The notes under the pieces were generated by a model, which had not been told where the DNA came from, made no database searches, and worked only from the letters and a program-made list of their open reading frames with translations. The position numbers and the translations under genes are program-made. 64,000 nucleotides of DNA from positions 2,232,001-2,296,000 of the forward strand of contig PVNU02001548.1 of assembly GCA_003013855.2 (NCBI GenBank), written 5' to 3'. This document shows positions 53,301 to 64,000 of the stretch, piece after piece (position 1 is the first letter of the stretch; every line of letters starts with the position of its first letter). This DNA is from Liriodendron chinense. Taxonomy: Eukaryota > Streptophyta > Magnoliopsida > Magnoliales > Magnoliaceae.

Positions 53301-55699
53301 CCAACTGGAGCTTGTGGTATTGGTGGGCTTGGGTAGCAGCCCTTCGGAAAGAAGCCCAAATCTCTATCATGCACATCCCCAGGGAAGCTAACGGAGTAGC
53401 TGACGGGCTAGCCGGCTTGGGCAGCAAAGCTCAAGCAAAGAAGTGTTTTTTTAGAGTTTTTGCCGTACATGCACCTATCTTTTGGGCCATAGACAGATCA
53501 GTACCTACTTTTAAACTTATTCCAAATCAGTACTTAAGAAATACAAGCATTAGTCATAATCGTACCCACCATCTATTTGCCCTATGTATATGATACAAAG
53601 TCATATGGTATTTCTAAAATGACAATATTATCCCTCATTTTAGTCGCAAACAACGGGTACATATATGTGATCTGGTTGTAATTGAAAGCTATGTAGGACC
53701 CATAGAGATGACTTAGACAAATCCACTCCATCTATCCATTTCTATTCATCAAAATATTCTAAGAAATAGAAAAAACTTAATCAAGTGGGACACTGCATGA
53801 ACAATAAGATCTCAAATGTACACCGTTTAAACCTTTATTGAGCCAATCACCACTGTTTTGTATACCGTGGTTCATCAATTTGGATCTGCTTCATTTTTAG
53901 GTTCATCTCCTAAGTTTAATATAGAAAATGGATAGATGGTGTGGATATACTACATATCAGCAAGATGGGCCCCATGGATTTACAACCACTACAATACCAC
54001 TCGTCTAACCCCTCTCTCCCCCATAATAATCCCAACTTTCCCTTTTCTATCATTAACCCTCTCCGTCCCCCTCCTAAACCCTCTCCTTCTCTCACTCTCA
54101 GTCCGAGAGCGGCATAGGCATTAGCTTTGGTCGATGGCAAACATCATAGTGAGCCTTTGGAAGGTTTCAACGGTGGGCATCATTGCGCTCACTGTTTCTG
54201 TGGTGGTGATCTACATGAGATTTAGATCTACCCCAAGTCCTAAAATGAACTGGAAACAAGGGTGGGTGGCGTAGATGAAACATATACATTAAGGTGGGTC
54301 GTAGGATAGTTTCAACAGTGGGCATCATTACCATCATTAATGTTTCCCACGGGGAGGTCCACTTGAGATCTGGATCGTCCTTGTTCTTGGGCCCATGGCC
54401 TAAAATGATCTGAAAATTGAAGGGATGGTGTGGATTAACCACATACCTTAAGGTGGGCCCCTGATGGTCAGCGTACCGAGGCATGCTGCCATGCAATGGG
54501 TCCACACGTGTGGTCCCCAAGAAGCTTTGATCAAGCTGATAATTGTATTTTCCCTTTATCCTAGCCACACATGGCCAAGGTACAGGTCACGTGTGACCTT
54601 GCCTAAGTTGGACCGCAAATAAACATCATGGTGAGCCATAAGAAAGTCTCAATGGTGGACATCACTATCCCACTGTTTTCTATGATGTGGCCCACCTCAA
54701 TTTGGATCTAGTTCAGATTTTGGCCCATGGCCTAAAATGATCGGGCAACAAGGATGGACGCCGTGGATAAAACATAAACATCATGGTGGATCCCCAGATC
54801 ATGCCCAGTAAGGGTGTTTGTCCTCATGCTGCTGGGCAGCGGCGTCCTCTGGACGCTGCCTGTTCCAGCGACCCCATTTTTTATTGTTTATATTATTATT
54901 TTTTTTGTGCTTTCCCAACAAGGTGGGTCCATATGAAAAATTCAGTCCGTCCATTGAATTGGCCAGCTCATGGCTTGCCCAAAGAGAACTGGTTTGGACA
55001 TAACAAACAGTATAAAAAATCACAGTTGGCCCAAGAAGATTTCAACAGTGGGAATTATTCTCTTTGGTATGGCCCACTTGAAATCTTGATCTTCTTCATT
55101 TTTAGACCCATGGCCTAAAATAATCTAAAAAAACATATGGACTGTGTGGATCTAACATATATATACAACATGGTGGGGCCCACGACTGGCCACTAGATAG
55201 CTGCCAAAAAGGGAGCAGTGACCTGGCCCCACCGTTCTTTTGGTGTGTTCCACTTAAGACTTGGATCATGCTAATTTTTGGCCCTTGGCCTAAAATGATT
55301 TGACAAAATAGATGGACGGCATGGATGAATTAAACACATGTATCATTGTAAAGCCCACAAGTGGGGCACTTATTACCGCCAAGGCCGAAAATCATAGAGG
55401 AGCAAAATCGTTATTGCATATAAGCAGGGGTAAATGTGTCCTTTTGTGACTAAAGGGATGTCTACCTTACTCCTCCGTCAGTTGATGTCAACAAAGTAAT
55501 TAAATGTCTGTATATTACAATCCTTAGGTACTGATTTAGAATAAGTTTAAAAGCAGGTACTAATCCATCTATGGCCCAAAAGATAGGTACCTGTATGGCA
55601 AAAACTCGTTTTTTTTATGCCATGTATGATCTCCCCACTACTATTAGTGGTAATGTGTTGCAGGACCGGGTGGGGTTGGGCACTATCAAGGGAGGCTAA
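53301..55699 (+). pseudogene. 3' end of a LINE ORF2 (RNase H-like domain), interrupted
   Basis: Left part (about 53,330-53,453): ISIMHIPREANGVADGLAGL, the C-terminal signature of the RNase H-like domain of plant LINE ORF2 (the NxxAD motif with catalytic Asp). Right part (55,618-55,699): YDLPTTISGNVLQDRVGLG, then TAA at 55697, the usual C-terminus. A 2.15-kb inverted-repeat element separates the halves. With the right-hand copy of the target duplication (eight T) the two halves are in one frame. 5'-truncated; upstream RT is absent. Confidence 0.75.
53454..55607. mobile_element. Inverted-repeat (Mutator/foldback-like) element in the LINE
   Basis: Ends gagtttttgcc / ggcaaaaactc, with inverted arms of at least about 85 bases (tatcttttgggccatag on the left, ctatggcccaaaagata on the right) and looser similarity further in. 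The target duplication is gttttttta (53445-53453) against gtttttttta (55608-55617): 9 bp with one extra T. The interior is a series of whole and half units of the palindromic family (53,696-53,982; 54,142-54,310; 54,310-54,460; 54,510-54,795; 54,925-55,185; 55,190-55,350). There is no transposase. Confidence 0.75.
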
Positions 55700-56034
55700 G
55701 GGCTCTTCCTAGAGTCTCTTTTCTTTGTGTCGGACTTCTTGGTCGAGATATAGACGGACCCTAGCCCTTTTATTGCTAGGTCCGACCACCAAATACACAG
55801 GCTGGCTATTTGGGCCTTGTTTTTATGAATGAAGCAGCAGTTCTTTGAAATACACACACACACACACACACACAGTCTCTTTTCTTTGTGTCTTACTTCT
55901 TGGTCGAGATACGATAGACGGACCCTAGCCCTTTTATTGCTAGGTCCGACCACCATATACACAGGCTGGCTATTTGGGCCTTGTTTTTATGAATGAAGCA
56001 GCAGTTCTTTTGGAATACACACACACACACACAA
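55700..56034 (+). repeat. LINE 3' UTR, tandemly duplicated, ending in (AC)n
   Basis: A unit of about 160 bases (from agtctcttttctttgtgt to a run of ac) occurs at 55,712-55,874 and again at 55,875-56,034. Each contains an inverted pair, ggaccctagc / gctaggtcc, around 'ccttttatt', able to form a stem-loop, and ends in an AC microsatellite. Stem-loops and simple-repeat tails at the 3' end are known for LINEs. Confidence 0.7.
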
Positions 56035-56125
56035 CATTCACCATAGTTAAGGGTGTCATTAAGCAGCCGCAAAGCAGTATTAAAGAAATTCCTAATCCCA
56101 ACAAGTTCTAATAAAATGATCTTGA

Positions 56126-56137
<12 letters not shown>

Positions 56138-56168
<31 letters not shown>
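56138..56168. repeat. (AG)n microsatellite
   Basis: An uninterrupted ag run of about 30 bases. Confidence 0.9.
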
Positions 56169-56170
<2 letters not shown>

Positions 56171-56189
56171 TCTGACTGCGTCCTTCCTC

Positions 56190-56398
56190 AGTCCATCCAT
56201 TCGGTTTCCAAGATCATGCTGATCACATGAGACCAAGAATGAGCAGGTCCAACGGTCAGGTCGACCACACCAAATGCTGAGCTCAGGTTGCATTAAATGC
56301 AAGAGTCATTTATGGTGTGGTTGACCTGACCGTTGGACCTGCCTCATTTTTGGTCTCATATGATCAGCATGATCTTAGAAACGAAATGGACAGAGTGG
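56190..56398. repeat. Compact palindromic element, near-perfect hairpin
   Basis: Arms 56190-56273 and 56312-56398 are reverse complements with few mismatches (gatcatgctgatcacatgag against ctcatatgatcagcatgatc). The loop is about 38 bases. It uses the 'gtccatccatt' / 'aatggacagagtgg' ends of the family. Confidence 0.75.
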
Positions 56399-59000
56399 AC
56401 AAACAGATACATCACGATAGGCCCTGTCACAACTCGGTATGTACGTCCGACTCCGAGAGAGAGAGGGGAATGTGGGGTGGGGTGCAACCCCCACGAGTGC
56501 AATCACTAGATTCCCAGTGGAAGCATTTCGTACTATTAATCCAATCTCAGTTTATTATATAGAACTCAAATGGGTTGCTTTGTTTATAAAGCCAACAATC
56601 ATAGACTCTCCCCCAAATCTTAGCATCTTTAGTGACACGTTAACATACTTTGACCACACCACTAATCACATTCAAAGCCACCCATAAAAGCCTATTCTCA
56701 ACCCCCATCAAGTATCATCAGTCACTAACTGCTGATAAAGCCAAGCATCGTCCTACACACATACATACGACCGCATCTGTACAAGCAAAAGACATGAAAC
56801 GAGCCCGATGTGAATCCAAAACCCGCTGTCGATGCCTCAAAAGATAAATAAAAAGATCGAAAGTTAAAGAGGACGATAAGAGCATATGTTCAAAAGGACC
56901 CTTTTAAGTGAATTGACCGTGCAATCAATTCAATTCAATAGAGCATTCGAACTTTCTTGGTCCTCATTTTGATCGACCGCCTTTGATTACGTGTTCTTAG
57001 CCTTAACCCTAGATTTCTTTTCCTTTTTCTAATAATGGCAATAACAGAAGAGCACAAAAGCAAAACACTTTGCTAATGGAAAGACAAAGAGAGGAAAAGA
57101 TAGCTTATTAAATTGCTAAAAAGCACTCACCCAACGTGCAAACGATGCCCATGACTTTCTTTTGACCATCACAGTATAAATTTTTGGTCTTTGTGATTAG
57201 CTACATTGCTACAGTCTGAGATGACTGCAATGCAATGGATTAGATGATGATTAAGCCATGACAATACTAGTATTAGTAGTAAAAAATCCAAGATCAGCAT
57301 CTGGGCATTTGTCAATCTGACCGTTTCTCGCGAGATCTTGAGAAGATTGATGATCTCTTTTCTGAGGAATTTTAAATTGATTATGACAAATGGTCCACTT
57401 AAATTATTGGAAATAAGACATTAGTGTAAAGGAGTATTGAACAGCTAGCTCGGGCTGCCTTTTTCAATAGAGAAAAGATTGATAAATATGAAGTGGATCT
57501 CCCCCGAATGTGTGACATCAGGGCCTCTCCAGGTGGGCCATTGTTGTAAATGATCAAGTCCAAGAAATCAGGCTGGTTTGTTCACAAGGTTGGCCACGTG
57601 CACGTGATGATTGGAATGGCCCCAATTTGGATGCCGATTCCCTGCTGACTGAATTGCTAGGTTCTAATGGAGCCTAATTATCTGAGATGTATTTTTCATC
57701 CGGTCAGTACGTTCGCAGTTAGTGAGAGAAAGAGAGAGAGACCTTGTTCATTTGGGATAATATATATTCTGTTGTGAAAGAGAGATAAGTCATTGTAATT
57801 AGGAGTTGTTTCTTGGTTTTTTGCCTTTGAGCGTAATGGATTGGTGTAAATATGTGGACATACATTTTCATGTTGTGATTTGCATCCTTTCTCTGTTTTT
57901 TTTTTTTTAAATATTATTCTGTGTGGTCATGAAAGATCTCCTCCCAACACGAATCACTAGGAATTTCCTTGGTGACCCAACGTGGCATAATTTTATTGGG
58001 CCATGTCAGAAATACAGCACCCAAAGCATATTAGAAAGTTTTTTAGCCGAATGTGTACTCGACCGGCCCCATTTCTGACTATGATACTTGGCCAAATCAA
58101 GTTCTACCGCATCGAATCACCAGTGATATCCTTGGTGATTCAATCACCAGGCAATCCACCTCCCCCAGATTTGGGCAAGGGAATTCACACGATGTGCCAT
58201 GCTGGCATACAGAGCTCTTAAAGGAACTATGTAGTTGTCACGCGAGATGCACATGGCATTAATTCCAACTGCGAAAGTTTAAGACTCTTGATCGGCAAGC
58301 ACTAAGATGGTTTTTTTTTTTTTTTTTTTTTTTTTTTGCAAAGAAAAACAGGCTAAGATGCTGTTAAACAGGCTAAATTGTGGGACCCACTGCTGCTGAG
58401 TCAGTCTCAGAATCAGATTCGTTGAACAGTCCTAAGCTTTAATTTGTGGACAGTACTTGTTTATTGAAATAGTACGATATGATAGTTTTCATTTTCAACC
58501 CTAGGAAATATGTCCACCAATCCAACGGTTAGAGAATCAAAATAATCTTATCTTCGGTTTACAATACATTGACCTATAATTTGGATATAAGTCCACATTT
58601 TAGCCAAACGCAGGAAGTATATAGGATTTTTTTTTTTAACTTTTTCTTTTCTTTTCTTTTCTTTTTTTTTATATTCTTTTGGGTTACAAATACTATCCTA
58701 TTTTGAATCTTGATCGCTTTTGGAAGGGACCACATTGCGTACTGTAGGGCCGTCGATGAGCCTACACACAATGTGGCCCACCTGATATTCATTTAGGCCA
58801 GGATCTCGAACTTATAGAATTAAAATATTTTAATTTTTGAATGGCCCCAGTCCTGCTCATTTAAAAGCACTAAACTGTGCAGCTGTAATGGTATTTGAGT
58901 TGCACTTTTTCAACATTTGTATAATCATTTAAAGTAAAATTACGGTCTGACCTCAAAAAGCTTTCAATTTTCTCCATCTTTATGAGCTATGCCAAGCGCA
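56399..59000. other. Intergenic DNA, no gene seen
   Basis: Short open frames (56317-56847, 58003-58262) show no domain. It includes a poly(T) tract (58311-58337), ttttc runs near 58,640-58,670, and scattered bits of the palindromic family (for example 58,750-58,790, 'tgtggcccacctgatattca'). Confidence 0.5.
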
Positions 59001-59370
59001 TAAGTGCATCCAATGTAGATGCCACACATGTGCTAGCAAGGCACGATAGGTGCAAGATCAAATCCATCCATCAGATGGGCACCACTATATGGATGCTCTA
59101 GTGCCCATGAATTAGGTTGACCCACTTGTCAGGTGGACCACAGTTTGTAGAACAAATGTACGGCTTTGAAAAACTAGTCTGTGGGTTTGTAACCCATCCA
59201 CCTGTTTTCATTGTTGGGGCCCACATGCTGAATGGACCAGGTTTCAGATTTATTTTTGGGAAACATATTGTCTAAGGGTGGACATGGAATATTGTTGCTT
59301 GGATGACGCACCTATGTGCAATCCAGCACATGCATGGCGTGTAAATGATCTTCATTGCACATGTGTTTGG
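59000..59370. repeat. MITE-like element with inverted ends
   Basis: 'gccacacatgtgctagcaag..' near 59,019 and the reverse complement of 'gtgcaatccagcacatgcat' near 59,317 form an inverted pair of about 33 bases with mismatches. The inside carries 'gtggaccaca' and 'ggggcccacatgc' phrases. The exact ends and target duplication are not clear. Confidence 0.45.
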
Positions 59371-60167
59371 GGTTAGAAAAGCCACTAGCTTTATTTTCTC
59401 ATTATTTTACTGTTTTATTAGGGATGAAGGGGCTTAAGCAGTAGCGTGAAACAGTAAAAGGAAGATGGTCTTCCATGGGAAAACAAAAAATGCACAAGGT
59501 AATTAATTCTTAAGTCCACAAGAAATTAAGAGAAAATTTTCAAGTATTTTATTGAATAATGTAGGTAAGAATTTTCAAGTACACTACTAGTAAAGAAAAC
59601 CTACACCCTAATTCAAAATTATCAAAAACAGTAAAAAAATCTCTTAAAAGATTAAATTTGTCAAAAATAGAAAAGCCAAATAAACTTTACTGGAGCATCC
59701 CAGCATTATTACAAATAACTTTTAAAAAGGATAAAAATGCTAATACTACAAGAATAAGGACATACCATGAAATAAAAAATTACCATGAGTGCAAATTTTC
59801 TAAAATTTTGATTTGATCCCTCAAGATGAATGTTTTCTCGTGAGATGAGCGCTCGGTGAAACACTTTCTACAGCCAACCTACCACTTAGCTTTGCTTATT
59901 TTTGGTCCAACGGTAAAAAAAGGAGATTAAAAAATTGATAGGCAGTGTCGATCAACGAAGTTAATGCAGGTGGCCCCATTCAACCTTCTAAAGGCCCGTC
60001 AAATTTGTATGATAAAGCTGTAATAAACGAAGAGGGCTAGGGCATATATTTATTACTTAGGTTGATGTAGACTCCCTAACAACATAAGCTGGGGCCTACC
60101 TTTTCAACAGTTAGAATAGCCTACAGCTGTGACACATAGACACGTATGAAGGACAGTATCTTAAACT

Positions 60168-60172
<5 letters not shown>
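59371..60172. other. Intergenic DNA, no gene seen
   Basis: A/T-rich with no recognisable ORF or repeat beyond short A-runs. Confidence 0.4.

Positions 60173-60241
<69 letters not shown>
60173..60241. repeat. (AT)n microsatellite
   Basis: About 34 uninterrupted AT units. Confidence 0.95.
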
Positions 60242-60242
<1 letters not shown>

Positions 60243-60444
60243 CCGCCTGTTAGTGATCATTAATGATCTCTTTCCTTTTTGGTGACACAATCGTACAAAT
60301 TTGTTCTATCGAATTACCAGAAGTAGGCAATGCGGGTGTAAATATCAAATCCCGTAGTCTACAGAAACCAACCCAACGTTGAAAATTTCTTCAGTCCTTC
60401 CAGTTAGAATTTTAATCCTCTAACCATCATTAAGAGTCATTAGA

Positions 60445-60775
60445 TACTCTGCCAGAGTATGATGGTTGATACACAGGCACTCAGAAATTACACGTGGCAT
60501 ATGTTAACTCATATTAAACCATCCAAATTGTGGTATCCATTGTAGAGAGGTCATCACCCCAAATTTAAATAGAAGAAATGATCCAAACCTAGAATTGATG
60601 GGGATTTGTTTTTGTACCAATCAGCTAGTTATGAGCTCAAATCAGTGTAATTTTTTAGTTTATGGGCCATCTAAATCAGGACCCACGATTCGGACAGTTT
60701 GATTTATGTTACTTTCATGCCACGTAGAAAATTCTGACCGTCCATCACATCGGGCCAGAGTATAAAAGTTGTTCT
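60445..60775. repeat. MITE-like palindromic element, second family
   Basis: Left arm (actctgccagagtatgatgg, cagaaattacacgtggcata, caaattgtgg) and right arm (ccacgattcggacag, atgccacgtagaaaattctg, gggccagagtata) are inverted matches spread over about 100 bases with mismatches. The inner part is A/T-rich. Confidence 0.55.
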
Positions 60776-60875
60776 TGTGCATTACTTAGCTGTCATGGTT
60801 AGTGCACTTTGTTCTTCTTTACTAGCATATATTTGTTAATTCGGATCTGACCCCACTTATGGGGGACCGTCCATT

Positions 60876-60892
60876 TACAGCTATAAATATAC
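60876..60892 (+). promoter_or_regulatory. TATA-like box of unknown gene
   Basis: 'cagctataaatatacaa' is followed by a pyrimidine-rich stretch and, about 125 bases on, an ATG at 61012 that opens a 63-codon frame (MSLLYLRILLSL...) with no recognised domain. It could be chance in A/T-rich DNA. Confidence 0.25.
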
Positions 60893-62160
60893 AATTATAT
60901 ATTTGCTTTCTCCAAGTGTCTTTTTCTTTATTTAACCTTACCACACGAGCAATAATCGATTTTTGAATTGATTAAAGTGAAGTCTTTTTACTTTGATGTG
61001 ATACTAGAGAAATGTCATTGCTCTACTTGAGAATCCTACTCTCACTACATTCTCGTGTGTATGTGAAACTTGGGTCATTCATCTTGTGGCCCCCACCGGG
61101 CACGCGCTGTGGTGCGAAAATGGGGATGGTCAGGTTATCAAGTGGTCTAACATGCATGAGAAAAATAGTAACTGATGATCAATATTTAAACGTAAAAAGG
61201 TGATCCAGTGGGGCTGGATTTTTGGGTCCATATAAGATACATGGTGGGGCACATCTGATGAACGGGCTGAAATGATCCGATTATCATCACACCAGAGTTG
61301 GGCAATGCTGGCAATGAGTAGAGCCTCTTGGTGGAGAACCTTATGATGGTGATTTTAGATATATGTGGCAAATCTTCTAGTTTTGTTCCAACAACAAACC
61401 ACAATTTTATGGATCCAAATGCTACCGGTTGGTCCGCTAATCCGACCGATAGCTGAAGGGATCAATGTGCCCTTTTAGTTGGTTGGTTATGACCCAATAA
61501 TCCCAGGCTGCAATATGTCGATGATCAGATTTCAACGGTTCAAAACACCCCTTCTTATTAAAGTGGGGTTATCTGCTTCTAAAATGGCATTACAAAGCCG
61601 TCGATCGAAGACGGACCCATAGTGGATTCGGCCGCCTACGCTCCCTAGTAGCATAATAGCTTGGTCATTCCTTCTCACTCAAAAATCATGACTAGTTTGA
61701 AGAAGGGTTTGCAAAATATATAAAATGTATTTTCCCTAATCAAGGAGATGGAATATCCCCTACTCATTTAGAACTATGACCGCTCGATGATTGGTTTTAC
61801 TTGTCCTTTCAAAAATATTTAGATAATAACAATTATTACCCAGAAAATTAGTTTTACTATAAAATTATTCACCAAGTGGTAATAAAAAGCATTCCCAACC
61901 ATTAAGGAAAGAATCTCTCTCATGCATAGTGGGAAATATTGTGTTCCATAGTCCACAAGATTACTGAATAATCAGTTCCTTGGGTCATCAAGACCACTTG
62001 GGTTTAGTTCGGCCTCGCAATATTTCGTGTCGGCATCCACACATGCTGACCTGAATTTGATTCGGGTCCTTTATTTTTGCATATAATCCCCGAGATTAAC
62101 AACAAACCATGGGTTGTGCGTCGCTCCATGATCATCTATACTAAGGTATATTAAGGCATA
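60893..62160. other. Intergenic DNA, no supported gene
   Basis: Short mirrored open frames (61012-61203 plus, 61186-61404 minus) and phrases such as 'catggtggggcaca' suggest remnants of the palindromic family around 61,190-61,450. Nothing else is recognised. Confidence 0.4.
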
Positions 62161-62600
62161 GTTTTAAAATTCGCTGACTCAACTTGAAACTCAACTGAGT
62201 CAACTCAACTTGCTGTGATTTTGAGCCAAGTCATTAGGAAACTCAATTTTGAGATTGACTTGACCTTATCTTGGGAAGACTCATTGAGTCAACTCGACAC
62301 AACTCATGGTGACTCGAGCCACATCGCTCACCTTGTGAAGGCCAGATTTTAATAAATAAAATCAAAGTAGGCGGGAGTCAAACCCAAACCTCCGCAGGGA
62401 GTACCAACCCAATCGACTAGCAAACTACACAACAATAAGCTGTTTCTTTTATTCACTTCATAATCCATAATGTTAGCTACTTATTTTAAATATTTTTTAC
62501 TATTACTAACAATTTAAATTCATAATTATTAAATATCAAATCGAGTCGAGTCGAGTCAAGTCTTCGAGTTGACCCGACCCAGTCAAGCTTTCCAATTTTA
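62160..62600. repeat. GACTCA-rich non-autonomous element with a tRNA-like part
   Basis: Both ends are rich in 'gactcaactgagtcaactc' words, and the right end carries cgagtcgagtcgagtc. Between them, on the minus strand, is a Pol III-like segment (A-box-like tagtcgattgg, B-box-like ggtttgactcc, 62,379-62,430), as in tRNA-derived SINEs. A similar GACTCA-rich stretch flanks element D (40,800-40,902 and 51,810-51,930). Confidence 0.45.
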
Positions 62601-62754
62601 AGGTATGCACTAATTAAGCTGAGTTAATTGTAATAATGAGTACATGCATATAAGTTGTTAGGGTTTTTCTTTGAATACTCTCTTTATTGTTTCATATTTC
62701 ATATTTAACTCATTTTAGATTTCTCTTTCTAAATATAGACTCAACATGCCTCAC

Positions 62755-62835
62755 CTGGGTTCGGAGCCTTGCCTCGTTGGTAGATTCTGCGGAGTTTCAA
62801 CAGGGGGTCTTGGTTTCGAAACCCATCAATGGTGA
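62755..62835 (+). repeat. tRNA-like (SINE-type) fragment
   Basis: 'gcctcgttggtagattctg' followed by 'cttggtttcgaaaccca' resembles the A and B box arrangement of a tRNA-derived SINE. No cloverleaf can be drawn, so it is not called a tRNA. Confidence 0.3.
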
Positions 62836-64000
62836 AAATCCATGCTGCTAACAGCACCAGTGGATGCATTGCATGACTGACCAAAAAATAAAAAAGAAAA
62901 GCATATTCGACTCAGTGAGTCAACTCAGTCATGGTCACCGGTCACCGAGTTCCGCAGGCACACTTCAACCACATGCTCCTCCAACATGAGAGAACTAGTT
63001 GCACGTGCGGTCAAAGATGCTGTATGGCTTTCTTCCCTACCCTTAATTGGCCTTTTTTCTTAGTCTTAGGCTTTTCTAAGCAACATATTAAAATACAAAC
63101 ACCCACATACATTGCAAGATTCCATGGTTGGTAGCAAGAAAGTGGAGGTTCCACCTACCTTGTCTATCACTTTTACCTGAAGTAGGACCACATACATTGC
63201 TTGGGAAAACCCCTTTATAGAATCTAAATTAAATATATCTAGATTTCTCTACATGGTCAAAAAGAGTCCAAGTCTAACCATAGATGCACTGCGGTGTTTT
63301 GATTAACTGTCTCCACAATCACACTCCTAAGAGGTGATTTAGGCATTTTTTGACCCAGATGATGTTTTTAATATCGGGCTGTCGGCCATGAGTAGTGATT
63401 CTATGTGCGCCTGGTGTACAATAAATGTCAGGTGTCAATTGATACTGTGGACCACATTTCTGATGCCAACGCCTACGGTTCGCCGTTTCCGCCAATGGCT
63501 GAAATGTGTAGCTTCTCTAAGCTATTCGTTAGTGTGATGTCAGATTGGAATGAAGCACTATGATATTATATCTTAAGGAACAATAAGTACTCTTCTTCTA
63601 AGTATGAGAACCGAGCTTTTGGACTTCTTCTTTGGGTTTTAACCGTTGAATAATTAACCATTACCCTTGTGGAATTGCTTTTCTTGAGTGGTAAATCCCA
63701 TGTTTTTCTTACCCTTCTTGTTTCTATTGATTGTAATTTAATACTAGGTGACTTGTCTCGGAACTCAGTCAGTCGACTTAATTCGTTTACAGCCATGTTT
63801 TCCTGCAAACTCAGATTGTACAAGATCTTCAACGCACCTGATTTGAATAAGACTGTCAAGCTGCGGGAGTTTCAAACCCAGAACCCTCTCAGAAAGCAGG
63901 GTCTTGGCCGGTGTACTGTGTGCCTTTGAAATATCAAATGGGCAACTTTTTTATTATTTTATATATTAGAAGTTTTTAATATTTATTATGAGAAATGCTC
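62836..64000. other. Intergenic DNA, no supported gene
   Basis: Overlapping open frames near the right edge (63566-63859 minus, 63669-63929 plus) have no domain I recognise. The reading frame is unremarkable on both strands, so I do not call a gene. Any larger locus would extend beyond the window. Confidence 0.4.

Noticed and set aside
63566..63929. Overlapping opposite-strand frames near the right edge as a host gene
   Set aside because: No domain, no splice or promoter context, and both strands are equally open.

Overview
This window looks like intergenic, repeat-dominated DNA from a plant nuclear genome. I find no host gene that I can support. Nearly everything recognisable is a transposable element: five LTR retrotransposons or fragments, a solo LTR, a LINE tail, one CACTA end, two complete hAT-type non-autonomous elements with 8-bp target duplications, a long-inverted-repeat (Mutator/foldback-like) element, and many copies of a palindromic 'gtggaccacacc / atggacgg.gtggat / ggtgggcccc' family. 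I associate that palindromic family with magnoliid genomes (Magnolia, Liriodendron, laurels). That placement is from memory and only suggestive.

Layout. 1-4470 is a head-to-tail array of about eight palindromic units. 4470-5560 is A/T-rich low-complexity DNA. 5560-5931 is a CACTA transposon end. About 5932-13977 is a decayed Ty3/gypsy Tat-lineage element (element A, + strand) whose pol stops after reverse transcriptase. 13978-17795 is a Ty1/copia element on the - strand with its 5' LTR but no 3' end. 18133-36391 is a - strand Ty3/gypsy element (element C). It is split near the end of its pol gene by an Athila-lineage element (element B, + strand, 18801-31536), whose 3' LTR was later hit by a 515-bp hAT element. 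36392-40902 is A/T-rich intergenic DNA with small tandem duplications. 40903-51804 is a structurally complete Tat-lineage element (element D, + strand): equal 629-bp LTRs, a perfect 5-bp target duplication, gag-pro-RT-RH-aRH-INT, and a separate antisense gene between integrase and the 3' LTR. 51945-52577 is a solo LTR related to the copia LTR. About 53300-56034 is a LINE 3' end interrupted by a 2.15-kb inverted-repeat element. 56035-64000 is MITEs, microsatellites and otherwise featureless DNA.

The most interesting item is the antisense gene of element D (50652 down to 48372). It has its own upstream TATA-like box, three short introns of 74-83 bp with GT-AG ends, a conserved globular region resembling the plant 'putative gypsy type transposon' (Transposase_28) family, and a C-terminal coiled coil. 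Antisense ORFs are known in Tat-lineage elements such as Grande, so this extends a known oddity rather than founding a new class. The second is the palindrome family. Units sit end to end, each unit's arms match each other better than they match the neighbours, some interiors are flipped, and pieces recur inside a hAT and a Mutator-like element.

The nesting gives a relative order: copia before A (tentative); C before B before the 515-bp hAT; D before its 804-bp hAT; LINE before the inverted-repeat element. All element polyproteins carry stops, frameshifts or lost catalytic residues, so none is likely autonomous today.
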